NCBI GenBank assembly: GCA_020635975.1
Contig: JACJYT010000006.1
Span: 62,001-126,000 of the forward strand
Length of the DNA stretch: 64,000 nt
Source of the DNA: Chitinophagales bacterium
Lineage (GTDB): Bacteria > Bacteroidota > Bacteroidia > Chitinophagales > UBA8649
Direction: 5' to 3'
Shown one piece after another: positions 7,439 to 16,233 of the stretch. The position numbers and the translations under genes are program-made. Within the stretch, counting starts at the first letter, position 1, and each line of letters opens with the position of its first letter. The notes under the pieces are model-generated. The model was not told where the DNA came from and searched no databases. It saw only the letters and a list, made by a program, of their open reading frames with translations.

Positions 7439-8452
7439 ATGATAAAAAACCAATGGTACCTTGCTTGTTTTGAAAGTGAGTTAAAAACTAATACTTTATT
7501 ACGCCGTAAAATTGTTGGAGAAGAATTAGTTATTTTCAAAAATAACAATGCAAAGCTGAGCATCTTAGAAGACCGTTGTTGTCATAGAAATGTGCATCTT
7601 TCTCTAGGTCGTGTTCAAAACGAAAACCTAAAATGCGGCTACCATGGTTGGGAATTTAATACCGAGGGAAAATGTGTGCATATACCCATGTCAGAAAACA
7701 CCCAGCAAATTCCTCCAAGTGCTTGTATTAAGTCGTATCCCTTTCAAATAAAATACCGAGCTATTTGGGTTTATATAGGAGTTGAATCTAAGATGAGTGA
7801 GGCAGTAATTCCAGAAATGGAAGAGTTAAACCACTACCCTTTTGTTTTTAATTCTCACCGTTTAAAGGCAAACATTAAATTAGTTGCTGAAAGTTTATTC
7901 GACGCCCAACACATCAATCACGTGCATCGCAAAAGTATCGATACCTTGTTGGGGAAAATGCGCGAACCAAAAACAGATTTTCAAATAGAAATAAAAGACA
8001 AAAGTCTTCACGGTAGCTATTTACGAATTAACGATAGCTCTATTTTTGAAAAAATATATTTTGGATGGCAAGCAAACTTAGAAACAAAATTTTCCTTTTG
8101 GTTTCCTCATAGTTCTAAGCTAGATTCCTACTTTTCAAAACACTTGCATTTTCCTGAACGGCGTTTAGTAATTTACGAGCATTTTTATGAAATTGAAGAA
8201 GATGAAATTCTAATGATACAAATTACAACTTGGAAAAATATCTTTCGCTTTAATCCGCCATTTGCCAAGTGGTTTATGAAGCGAAAAAGCGATCAAATTG
8301 TGAGCGAAGACATCCTATTTTTAGAAAGCAACAAGCACTGGCATAACAAGAAAAGCTTAAACGATTTAATCATTAAAGGCGATGAACCAACATTAAGTTT
8401 TTTGCAATTATGGAATAAAAATTTCAAAGAAAACTATGAGAAATTGGATTAA
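7439..8452 (+). CDS. Rieske non-heme iron oxygenase next to CrtU
   Basis: A 337-residue oxygenase. The Rieske cluster ligands are C47-x-H49 and C66-x2-H69 ('CCHRNVHLSLG', 'CGYHGWEF'). The mononuclear iron site is D155, H158 and H163 in 'ESLFDAQHINHVHRKS'. The overall type resembles pheophorbide-a-oxygenase-like and ring-hydroxylating alpha subunits, without a visible beta subunit or ferredoxin. It overlaps the next gene (crtU-like) by 17 bases, so the two are translationally coupled. From this context I infer oxidation of a carotenoid end group, by analogy with the oxygenation of aromatic rings in cyanobacterial synechoxanthin synthesis. The substrate is not shown by sequence alone. Confidence 0.82.
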   Translation: MIKNQWYLACFESELKTNTLLRRKIVGEELVIFKNNNAKLSILEDRCCHRNVHLSLGRVQNENLKCGYHGWEFNTEGKCVHIPMSENTQQIPPSACIKSYPFQIKYRAIWVYIGVESKMSEAVIPEMEELNHYPFVFNSHRLKANIKLVAESLFDAQHINHVHRKSIDTLLGKMREPKTDFQIEIKDKSLHGSYLRINDSSIFEKIYFGWQANLETKFSFWFPHSSKLDSYFSKHLHFPERRLVIYEHFYEIEEDEILMIQITTWKNIFRFNPPFAKWFMKRKSDQIVSEDILFLESNKHWHNKKSLNDLIIKGDEPTLSFLQLWNKNFKENYEKLD

Positions 8453-9926
8453 AAAACGTCTTCAAAATTATCAAATTCCACTCAACCAAGTAGATTTTAG
8501 TCTTCCTAAAATGCTAAAGGAGAAAAAGAGAGTTGCTGTTGTTGGCGGGGGTATTGCGGGTATCGCTAGTGCCGCGGCGCTAAGCGAAAGAGGATTTGCA
8601 GTTAGTCTATTCGAAAGAGAAAATTTTCTTGGGGGCAAGGTAGGTTCTTGGGAGTTTGAATCTAAGGGCGAGCGACTAAGAACAGAACATGGTTTTCATG
8701 CTTTCTTCCGACAATATTACAATCTTTTAGCCTTCTTAAAGGAAATTGGTGCAGATAAACACCTTATAAGCATCGACGATTATGTTTTGCTATATGAAAA
8801 CAAGCAAAAGCAAGGTTTTAAAGAGGTAGAAACGACGCCTGGATTAAACATTATCGATCTTAAAAAGCATGGAATCTTCGGTTGGACGACATTACTAAGT
8901 CCGTTTAGCATGCCTTTTTTACACTTGCTTCGCTTTGATTTTAAAGCAAGCTTTAAGCGTTTTGACCAAGAGAATTTTGCGCAATTTGCACGTAGAACTT
9001 TTATGCCGAAGAAAATGCAGCTTGTCTTTAATTCCTTTGCTCGCGCTTTTTTTGCGGAACCGGAAAATATGTCGATGGCAGAGTTAATTAAGGGCTTTCA
9101 TTTTTATTTCTTGAGCAATGATAAGGGACTAATTTATGAGGTATTAGACAGTGATTTTCAATTTAGTTTTATCGATTATTGCATTCAATTTTTAGAAAAA
9201 AATGGTGTAGATCTTCGTCTAAATACGCCTCTAAAAAGTCTAGAATATAAGGAACAAAGTTTTATTATAAACGATGAAAACTTTGATTATTGCATACTTT
9301 GCACGGATGTTAATGCCACCAAAACCATTATAGAACAAGCCAGTGGATTGGATAGCTTCAGACAAATAAAAAAAGAAGCAGCTGCTTTAAAAAACTCTGG
9401 CAACTATGCCGTTTTGCGTTTGTGGACAGACCACTTTGAAGAAGATAAAAACTTACCATTTTTTATTTTTACCGATAGATTAAAATGCCTAGATAGTGTT
9501 ACCCTTTACCATAAAATGGAGAAAGAATCCATTGCCTGGAGCGAAAAAAATCAAGGAGGCATCTTTGAATTACACAGCTATGCCGTGCCCACAGGTATGA
9601 GCAAAGAAGCCTGCCAAGAGCAGCTCTTAGTTGAACTTTATCACTACTTTCCAGAATTAAAAGACATGCAAATTAAACACGAGTATTATCAGTTTAGAAA
9701 CGACTTTTCTGCCTTTCATACTTCGCTATATGAAAATCGACCTAAAACTGTTACGGAAGTAGCGGGTTTATATTTTGCAGGCGACTGGGTTAAAATGGAT
9801 AATTGCGCTATGCTAATGGAGGGAGCTTATGTTTCGGGCGTGTTAGCAGCGAATCATATTATGAGCAAAGAAGGACTGCAAGAAAAAGCCCTAGTTCAAG
9901 TACCACCTAAAGGCTTGTTACGATGA
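8436..9926 (+). CDS. crtU: CrtU-type carotene desaturase/methyltransferase (aromatic ring forming)
   Basis: A 496-residue FAD-dependent carotenoid enzyme. The dinucleotide-binding motif is 'VAVVGGGIAGIASAAALSERG' (about 33-53). The CrtU signature 'GFHAFFRQYYN' lies at 86-96, followed by 'ARAFFAEPENMSMAELIKGFHFYFL', as in isorenieratene and chlorobactene synthases. The C-terminal FAD motif is 'LYFAGDWVKMDNCAMLMEGAYVSG'. Family members desaturate a beta-ionone ring and move a methyl group to give a phi or chi aromatic ring. It overlaps the Rieske gene by 17 bases and the lycopene cyclase by 4 (ATGA), so the three form one unit. A general carotene isomerase or desaturase is less likely given the FFRQYYN motif. 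Confidence 0.85.
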   Translation: MRNWIKKRLQNYQIPLNQVDFSLPKMLKEKKRVAVVGGGIAGIASAAALSERGFAVSLFERENFLGGKVGSWEFESKGERLRTEHGFHAFFRQYYNLLAFLKEIGADKHLISIDDYVLLYENKQKQGFKEVETTPGLNIIDLKKHGIFGWTTLLSPFSMPFLHLLRFDFKASFKRFDQENFAQFARRTFMPKKMQLVFNSFARAFFAEPENMSMAELIKGFHFYFLSNDKGLIYEVLDSDFQFSFIDYCIQFLEKNGVDLRLNTPLKSLEYKEQSFIINDENFDYCILCTDVNATKTIIEQASGLDSFRQIKKEAAALKNSGNYAVLRLWTDHFEEDKNLPFFIFTDRLKCLDSVTLYHKMEKESIAWSEKNQGGIFELHSYAVPTGMSKEACQEQLLVELYHYFPELKDMQIKHEYYQFRNDFSAFHTSLYENRPKTVTEVAGLYFAGDWVKMDNCAMLMEGAYVSGVLAANHIMSKEGLQEKALVQVPPKGLLR

Positions 9927-10627
9927 AAATTGATAGTCATCTTTATTATCTTCTAGCCATGTTGGCTAGTATATTTTTTCCCTTAGTATTAAGCTTCGAT
10001 AGAAAGGTAAATTTTAGTCAGTACTTTAAAGACTTGATTTTCAGTATCCCTATCGTCGCCATCTTGTTTACGCTTGGCGATATGCTTTACACTTATTTAG
10101 GGGTTTGGGGCTTTAATTCGAACTACCACCTAGCCTACTTCGTGTTTAATTTACCCCTCGAAGAAATTAGCTTTTTCTTTTTTGTACCCTATGCTTGTCT
10201 TTTTATTTATGAAGTAATTAGAGCTTACTTCCCTTGTAAAAGCTCACTTTATCTAAACACTTTCCTGCTTCTACTTAGCCTAGTAATGGCTTTATTAGCC
10301 TATATTTATAGCAATAAATTGTACACCAGCTTAAGCTTTAGCTTTAGTGCAGCAATTCTTGTGTTGATGAAATGGAAAAACTATCCATTTAATGCTAATT
10401 TGCTTTTGGCCTACCTCCTATCCATACTTCCTTTTCTTTTAGTAAACGGCTTTTTAACTGGTATGTTTATGGACGAGGCTATCGTTTGGTATAATGCAGA
10501 AGAGATTATGGGCTATCGCTGCCTGAGCATTCCAATTGAAGACTTCTCCTATTCCTTCAACCTTATTTCCTTGAATATTATCCTATTTGAAAGTTTAAAA
10601 AAAAGAAGGGCAAACCAAGTACAATAA
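9923..10627 (+). CDS. crtYcd: Lycopene beta-cyclase, fused CrtYc-CrtYd type
   Basis: A 234-residue integral membrane protein with about seven hydrophobic segments, made of two tandem lycopene cyclase domains. The first has 'LGVWGFN' and 'LPLEEISFFFFVPYACLFIYE'. The second has 'WYNAEEIMGYRCLSIPIEDFSYSF'. The paired PxEE/PxED motifs are those of heterodimer-type cyclases, here fused as usual in Bacteroidota. It closes one or both ends of lycopene to beta-rings, supplying the substrate of the CrtU encoded just upstream. The start overlaps the crtU stop by ATGA. Confidence 0.92.
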   Translation: MKIDSHLYYLLAMLASIFFPLVLSFDRKVNFSQYFKDLIFSIPIVAILFTLGDMLYTYLGVWGFNSNYHLAYFVFNLPLEEISFFFFVPYACLFIYEVIRAYFPCKSSLYLNTFLLLLSLVMALLAYIYSNKLYTSLSFSFSAAILVLMKWKNYPFNANLLLAYLLSILPFLLVNGFLTGMFMDEAIVWYNAEEIMGYRCLSIPIEDFSYSFNLISLNIILFESLKKRRANQVQ

Positions 10628-10644
10628 GTATGGCTCACCCTTCT
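10592..10644 (-). terminator. Terminator of the metal-efflux operon
   Basis: On the reverse strand AGAAGGG (10644-10638) pairs with CCCTTCT (10610-10604), with extra GG/CC pairing inside, followed by a run of seven T. It lies 20 bases past the adaptor-protein stop and overlaps the 3' end of the convergent lycopene cyclase gene. Confidence 0.65.
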
Positions 10645-10664
10645 CCCCCCTCAAAAAAAACCCC

Positions 10665-11807
10665 TTATTCTCTTATAATTTGAAAGGCACCTTTTGTCAG
10701 AAAGAAAGATTCTTTTTCAAAATCACTAGTATTCAAAATTTCGAAGTAGCCGTTTTCTTGGGCACCTACAAGAATAGGTTTCTTTTCTAATACGATTTCT
10801 TCATCCTCATTTCTAAGAACTTGTAGAACATAGTATTCCTTGTCGATTTTTACAATTGCCGACTCTGGTAAAGACAAAGAAGTTTTAGTAGCAGTATAGA
10901 TTTTAGCTTTAGCAAACATTCCTGGCAGGTAATTGAACTCCTTATTATTAAAATGAACATGCACTAATGTGCTTCTCGTATCTGGATCAATAGTTTTAGA
11001 AATCAAATAAATCTCTCCCTCTTGCCAATCATCCTCGCTACCCGATTGATTGAAACTAACTGCTTGTCCAACTTTAAGCTTTGTCAAGTCACTTTCAAAT
11101 ACTTGCAATTCTAAGTGTAAATGATCCGTGTTTACAACACTAAGTGCTACATCCGATGGATTTAAAAACATACCTGGGCTCAGCTTAACTTGACTAAGAT
11201 ATCCATCGCATGGAGAGAGCACGGGAATACTAGTTTGAATGTTAGAATAGGTCAAGGTATTCGTATTAATGTGCATTAGTTCTAAAGTTTTTTTCAAAGC
11301 CTCGTAGGTACTTAAAGTGCTTAGATATTCGGAGTTAGCAAGAAGATAATTTTTTTGAGAAGCTATGTTTTCTTGTGAAAGAGCAAGCTGGCGCTCATAG
11401 TCAGATTTCAAATATGCCAATTTACTTTGAGCTATCAAAAAAGCTTCTTGGACCTTTATAAATTCCGGATTTTCTAGGGAGAATAGTAATTCTCCTTGTT
11501 GGATCTTTTGACCTTCATTTAAATTAAATGTACTAACATAACCCCCAAAATAAACACTTATCGATGCCCTTTTTTCTGGTGGTACATCAAAAAATCCATT
11601 ACAACTAACACTCTCGTGAAAATCTTTTACCTGCAAACTAGAAATTTCCATTTCACCAAGAGTAAATTGTGTTTTACTCAAAATAAAAGTATCGGGCTTT
11701 GCCTCTTCAAGTTCTGCAATAGTTCCTTCCTCTTTGGAAGAATTGCAAGAGATAAACACAAGTAAACTAGCACAAACTAGCGAGAATATTAAGCTGCTCT
11801 TTTTCAT
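10665..11807 (-). CDS. RND efflux periplasmic adaptor (CzcB/CusB-like lipoprotein)
   Basis: A 380-residue membrane-fusion protein with a lipobox ('LLVFISCNSS', Cys near 21). It has the usual order of parts: a barrel-sandwich half, 'VYFGGYVSTFNLNEGQKIQQGELLFSLENPEF'; an alpha-helical hairpin of about 60 residues; the second half of the sandwich, 'IQTSIPVLSPCDGYLSQVKLSPGMFLNPSD'; and a beta-barrel domain with 'LPGMFAKAKI'. It links the inner-membrane pump to the outer-membrane channel. It is the second gene of the efflux operon, 10 bases after the pump gene. No clear Met- or His-rich metal-binding N-terminus is present. Confidence 0.88.
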   Translation of the reverse strand: MKKSSLIFSLVCASLLVFISCNSSKEEGTIAELEEAKPDTFILSKTQFTLGEMEISSLQVKDFHESVSCNGFFDVPPEKRASISVYFGGYVSTFNLNEGQKIQQGELLFSLENPEFIKVQEAFLIAQSKLAYLKSDYERQLALSQENIASQKNYLLANSEYLSTLSTYEALKKTLELMHINTNTLTYSNIQTSIPVLSPCDGYLSQVKLSPGMFLNPSDVALSVVNTDHLHLELQVFESDLTKLKVGQAVSFNQSGSEDDWQEGEIYLISKTIDPDTRSTLVHVHFNNKEFNYLPGMFAKAKIYTATKTSLSLPESAIVKIDKEYYVLQVLRNEDEEIVLEKKPILVGAQENGYFEILNTSDFEKESFFLTKGAFQIIRE

Positions 11808-11817
11808 TTTTTATTGA

Positions 11818-14800
11818 TTAATTTCCGAGATAATTGATTTCTAAAACAGTGAGATTATATTGTAATAAATTGTCTAAATATTCCAATTCCATACTTTTTG
11901 CTTGGTCTAAAAATTGAATAAATTGCATAAAGTCAATTTCTCCGCTTTGATAAGCCTTAGATGAACTTTGCACCATTAGTTTTGCTAAGTTCTCGTTGTT
12001 TGTTTCAAAGAGATTCAATGCCAACTCAAATTGATGAAGCTCTTGATATAAAGCTTCTAAATTACTAGTATATGAAACTCTATATTGTTCTTTTTCTGCA
12101 TTACTAATAGCAATACTAGTTTTAGCCGCCTGAATCTCTGCTTTATTACTAAAGAAGAAAATAGGTAAGCCTATTCCGACTTGAAAACCTCTGTAAACAC
12201 TTGCCTCAGGTGCTTTGTTTGTTCCTTGGAAATAGGAAAATTTTAAATCGGGCAAGAAGCTTTGTTTACTTAGCGACAATAATATGGCTGCTTGTTCTTG
12301 CTTAGCTTCCAAAAATTTGGCTGCACTACTTTCGCTAAAGCTAGTTTCTAGAAGGGCTAATTTTTGAAACTTTGTTGTTAGCTTGTAATCCATTGAGTGG
12401 TTTTGCAACTTCTCTTCTAATTTAGCTAAAGCCTTGTTTAGGGCATCTTCGCTTTGCGCAAGTTTAAGACCAAGTTCTTGTTGCTTAGAACTTGCCATCA
12501 TTTTTTCTAAATAATTTGATTCGCCAAGTTCAAACTTTCTACTTGCGGCCATAGAAAATTGTGCGTAAAGACTATCTAAATATTGGTAAGAAATTTTACA
12601 TCTTTGCCAATAAAGAACAGTAAAATACGCCTGAGAAAGCTCTTTCTTTAAGCGAGATTCCGCAGCACTCAATTCTTGTTCACTCAAAGTAACATGCTTC
12701 TTTAGCAAATTTCGTTTACTGGCATAAAGCGTTGGAAATTGCATGTTTTGACTTATCCCCCAAACATAAAGTGCTGCGTTATTTGGGGCTATATTATTTT
12801 GATCATAAGAATAATATAGGTCGGTCTTCTCTAAATCTAAAAAGCCAGAAACCAATTGTTTCGCTTGCTCCAACTGTAGTTGTTTAGAAGCAAGGCCTTG
12901 GTTCTGACTTAGTCCTAATTCTATTGCTTGTTCAAGACTGAGTTCCTTTTGGGCATGCACTATGCTAAAACTTCCTATGAAAAATACAAGTAGTAAGCTA
13001 GTAGATTTGGCTTTTATTCTAAATTTGGAGAAACTAAAATTTTCAAAAATTGCATATAACACGGGAAGAACCAAGAGCGTAAGCAGCGTTGCAGAAATTA
13101 AGCCACCAACAACAACGCTGGCAAGTGGTCTTTGAACTTCTGCTCCAGAAGAAGAAGAAATAGCCATAGGCAAAAAGCCAAGCGCTGCAGCAGATGCGGT
13201 TAATAAGACTGGTCTTAGACGCAGTTTCGTACCCAATAGAATTCTCTCATAAATATCGCTTACTCCTTCATCTTTAAGTTCTTTAAACTGCTCGATGAGT
13301 ACAATGCCATTTAATACCGCAATTCCGAACAAGGCAATAAAACCAACGCCAGCCGAAATGCTGAAAGGCATATCTCTAAGGTACAATAAAAGAACTCCAC
13401 CAACAGCAGATAAAGGAATAGCGCTATAAATCATTAAGGCATCTTTAAAAGAATCGAAAGCAAAAAACAGCAGCACAAAAATTAATACTAAGGCTACAGG
13501 CACAGCAAGCATCAAACGAGCTTTAGCTGTTCGCAAATTTTCAAATTGTCCGCCGTATTCTATTGTATAGCCAATAGGTAAGTCAATTTCCTTTGCAATT
13601 ATGGCTTGCACATCACTAACCACCGATTCTAAATCGCGGTTTCTAACGTTTACACCGATTACAATTCTTCTTTTAGTATTATCTCTAGAAATTTTTGCTG
13701 GACCAGTGGTATAGCTAATCTTAGCAAATTCACTCAGGGGTATTTGCAAGCCATTATCTAAAAAGATGCTAGCATTTTCTATATTTTCTAAATCCTTTCT
13801 ATGAAACTCATCATAACGAAGAACCAAATCAAACTGCTTTTCTCCTTCAAAAATTGTCCCTGCACTTAAGCCAGCAAAAGAAACACTTATTAAACGATTT
13901 AGCTCATCAATATTCAGTCCATATTTGGCTATTTTTTCTCTATCAAAAACAACCGACATTTGAGGTAAACCTGCTACTTTTTCTAGAGTAATGTCTGCTG
14001 CCCCATCAATTCCTTCTATAGCTTTTTGAATCTCTAAACCTTTTGCATATAATATATCTAAATCTTCACCAAAAACTTTTATTGCTAAATCGGCTCTTAC
14101 TCCAGTTATTAACTCATTAAAACGCATTTCTATGGGCTGGGTAAACTCATAATCCACGCCTGGGATTTCTAATAGTGCAGCTTTAAAAAGATCGGCTAAT
14201 TCATCCTTAGTTTTTGCCGATGTCCATTCGCTTTGTGGGCGCAATTTAATGATGACATCACTCTCCTCCATCGACATTGGATCGGTAGGAACTTCAGCAG
14301 CTCCTATCCTACTTACAACTTGGTCTACTTCTGGAAATTCCTTAAGAATTTTCTCTATCTGTGTTGTAATCTCGATAGTTGCACTTAAGGAAGTGCCCGT
14401 TTTAAGCACTGGTTGAATTACAAAATCGCCTTCATCCAAAGTCGGCACGAATTCTCCACCCATGGTACTAAATAAAACCATAACCCCAAGCAGCAAGCTA
14501 AAAGCTAGTGAAAGCACAATAGTTTTGTTCTTTAAAGCCCAAGTAATACTGGGTTCGTACATTCTTTGCAAGAAGTCTAGCAGTTTGTTAGCAAGTCCTT
14601 TTTTATTAGGATCTCCATTTGGTTTTATAAACAGAGACGCCATAACCGGAACATAAGTAAAGCACAACAATATTGCGCCGATCAATGCGAAGCAAAATAC
14701 CAAAGCCATAGGCTTGAACATCTTGCCTTCGACATTAGCAAGAGAGAAAATTGGTATAAATACCAAGATAATTATTAACTGTCCGAAGATGGCAGAATGC

Positions 14801-16149
14801 ATCATTTTAGAAGCACCTTGAAAAGTAATTTCGTCTATTCTTTTACTTTTTTCAGCTGGATTCAAGTTTAATAGACTAGCGCTTTCACTAGTAATTTTAT
14901 AAGCAATGAATTCTACTATAATTACTGCACCATCGATAATAATTCCAAAATCAATTGCACCCAAACTCATTAGGTTAGCGTCCACTCCGAATACATACAT
15001 CATGGATAAGGCAAACATTAGGCAAAGCGGAATTACAGAGGCAACTACCAAGGCAGAACGCCAATTACCTAGTAATAAAACCACCACGAAAATCACAATT
15101 AAACAACCCAAAATTAGATTCTCGGCAATGGTAAAAGTTGTTTTTTCTAATAACTCACTTCTTTCTAGAATTGGATTAACATGAACTCCTGGCGGTAAGC
15201 TACTTTCTAATTCTGCAACTCTCTCTTTTACTGCTTCGATTACCGCTTTTGTATTCGCATCTTTGAGCATCATTACCTGACCTAGCACTTTTTCTCCTTC
15301 GCCATTTCCCGTTATTGCTCCAAATCTATTGGCAGATCCAAATCCTACCTCAGCCAAATCACGAATTAATATTGGATTGGAATTTCTTCGTTCTACAACA
15401 ATATTCTCTATATCTTCTATACTTCCAATGAGACCTTCGCCTCGAATAAAATAACTTTCTTGTCCTTTTTCTATATACGAACCACCAGCAATCCCATTAT
15501 TAGATGCCAAAGCATCATAAACACTAAATAGGGAAATATTCATTGCTTTAAGCTTTTCTGGATTAACAGCTACTTCATATTGTTTTAAATAGCCACCCCA
15601 AGTATTTACTTCTACCACCCCCGGTATTCCAGAAAGTTGTCGCTTAATAATCCAATCCTGAATAGTTCTAAGTTCAGTAATAGAATATTGGTCCTTGTAT
15701 GCCGAATCAACATCAATAACATACTGATAAATTTCGCCTAAACCCGTTGTAACTGGCCCCATAAAAGGTTGTCCAAAACCAGTAGGGATTTTTTCCTCAG
15801 CACTCTTAATTTTTTCAGCTATTAGTTGACGAGGCAGATAGGTTCCCATTGCATCTTCAAAAACTACCGTAACAACCGATAAACCAAATTTAGAAACAGA
15901 GCGAATTTCTTTTACGCCAGGCAAATTAGCCATTTCCAATTCTACTGGGTAGGTAAGAAATTTCTCTACATCTTGCGTTGCTAAATTTCTAGATGTGCTT
16001 ATAATCTGAACTTGATTATTAGTAATATCTGGAACGGCTCCAATTGGAATATTTAATAATGAATAAATTCCAAAGGCTATAATTGCTAAAGTGAACAAAA
16101 AAACCAAGAACTTATGTTCAATGCTATAGCGTAAAATTTTATCTAACAT
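11818..16149 (-). CDS. czcA: CzcA-type heavy-metal RND pump fused to a TolC-type outer-membrane factor
   Basis: About 1443 residues. The first ~1045 are a complete HME-type RND transporter with 12 membrane helices; helix 4 carries 'DFGIIIDGAVIIVEF' (about 400-415), the CzcA-like motif of divalent-cation (Zn/Co/Cd) pumps rather than the CusA copper form. The last ~380 residues are a TolC-like outer-membrane channel. At the junction (about residue 1065) is a signal-like helix, 'SLLLVFFIGSFSIVHAQ'. This fusion is common in Bacteroidota. I chose the ATG at 16149 (family start MLDKIL); 16158 is also in frame, and an upstream TTG at 16173 overlaps the -7 box. A response-regulator-type operator lies upstream at 16211-16233. 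Confidence 0.9.
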   Translation of the reverse strand: MLDKILRYSIEHKFLVFLFTLAIIAFGIYSLLNIPIGAVPDITNNQVQIISTSRNLATQDVEKFLTYPVELEMANLPGVKEIRSVSKFGLSVVTVVFEDAMGTYLPRQLIAEKIKSAEEKIPTGFGQPFMGPVTTGLGEIYQYVIDVDSAYKDQYSITELRTIQDWIIKRQLSGIPGVVEVNTWGGYLKQYEVAVNPEKLKAMNISLFSVYDALASNNGIAGGSYIEKGQESYFIRGEGLIGSIEDIENIVVERRNSNPILIRDLAEVGFGSANRFGAITGNGEGEKVLGQVMMLKDANTKAVIEAVKERVAELESSLPPGVHVNPILERSELLEKTTFTIAENLILGCLIVIFVVVLLLGNWRSALVVASVIPLCLMFALSMMYVFGVDANLMSLGAIDFGIIIDGAVIIVEFIAYKITSESASLLNLNPAEKSKRIDEITFQGASKMMHSAIFGQLIIILVFIPIFSLANVEGKMFKPMALVFCFALIGAILLCFTYVPVMASLFIKPNGDPNKKGLANKLLDFLQRMYEPSITWALKNKTIVLSLAFSLLLGVMVLFSTMGGEFVPTLDEGDFVIQPVLKTGTSLSATIEITTQIEKILKEFPEVDQVVSRIGAAEVPTDPMSMEESDVIIKLRPQSEWTSAKTKDELADLFKAALLEIPGVDYEFTQPIEMRFNELITGVRADLAIKVFGEDLDILYAKGLEIQKAIEGIDGAADITLEKVAGLPQMSVVFDREKIAKYGLNIDELNRLISVSFAGLSAGTIFEGEKQFDLVLRYDEFHRKDLENIENASIFLDNGLQIPLSEFAKISYTTGPAKISRDNTKRRIVIGVNVRNRDLESVVSDVQAIIAKEIDLPIGYTIEYGGQFENLRTAKARLMLAVPVALVLIFVLLFFAFDSFKDALMIYSAIPLSAVGGVLLLYLRDMPFSISAGVGFIALFGIAVLNGIVLIEQFKELKDEGVSDIYERILLGTKLRLRPVLLTASAAALGFLPMAISSSSGAEVQRPLASVVVGGLISATLLTLLVLPVLYAIFENFSFSKFRIKAKSTSLLLVFFIGSFSIVHAQKELSLEQAIELGLSQNQGLASKQLQLEQAKQLVSGFLDLEKTDLYYSYDQNNIAPNNAALYVWGISQNMQFPTLYASKRNLLKKHVTLSEQELSAAESRLKKELSQAYFTVLYWQRCKISYQYLDSLYAQFSMAASRKFELGESNYLEKMMASSKQQELGLKLAQSEDALNKALAKLEEKLQNHSMDYKLTTKFQKLALLETSFSESSAAKFLEAKQEQAAILLSLSKQSFLPDLKFSYFQGTNKAPEASVYRGFQVGIGLPIFFFSNKAEIQAAKTSIAISNAEKEQYRVSYTSNLEALYQELHQFELALNLFETNNENLAKLMVQSSSKAYQSGEIDFMQFIQFLDQAKSMELEYLDNLLQYNLTVLEINYLGN

Positions 16150-16170
16150 AGTTATCATCGATTGAAGTAA

Positions 16171-16178
16171 CAAAGTTA
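16171..16178 (-). promoter_or_regulatory. -7 box of the efflux operon
   Basis: The reverse strand reads TAACTTTG, an exact TAnnTTTG. No good TTTG lies about 20 bases upstream, consistent with activator dependence; the direct-repeat operator at 16233-16211 is placed about 33 bases upstream of it. Confidence 0.55.
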
Positions 16179-16210
16179 GATTCTATGTAAAAGGCTGCCT
16201 AAAAAACAGT

Positions 16211-16233
16211 CTTAAGATTTGCTTAAAATTGAA
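16211..16233 (-). promoter_or_regulatory. Direct-repeat operator upstream of the pump, overlapping the kinase stop codon
   Basis: The reverse strand reads TTCAA-TTTTAAG-CAAA-TCTTAAG. It matches the sequence in front of the response regulator gene (18323-18301) at 22 of 23 bases. Two heptamers at an 11-base period are typical of OmpR/PhoB-family sites. The kinase stop codon TAA (16225-16223) lies inside the first heptamer. Confidence 0.75.

Noticed and set aside
14906..15184. 92-codon forward frame
   Set aside because: It is antisense to membrane helices of the RND pump, with repetitive Thr/Ile/Lys composition as expected from an antisense shadow.
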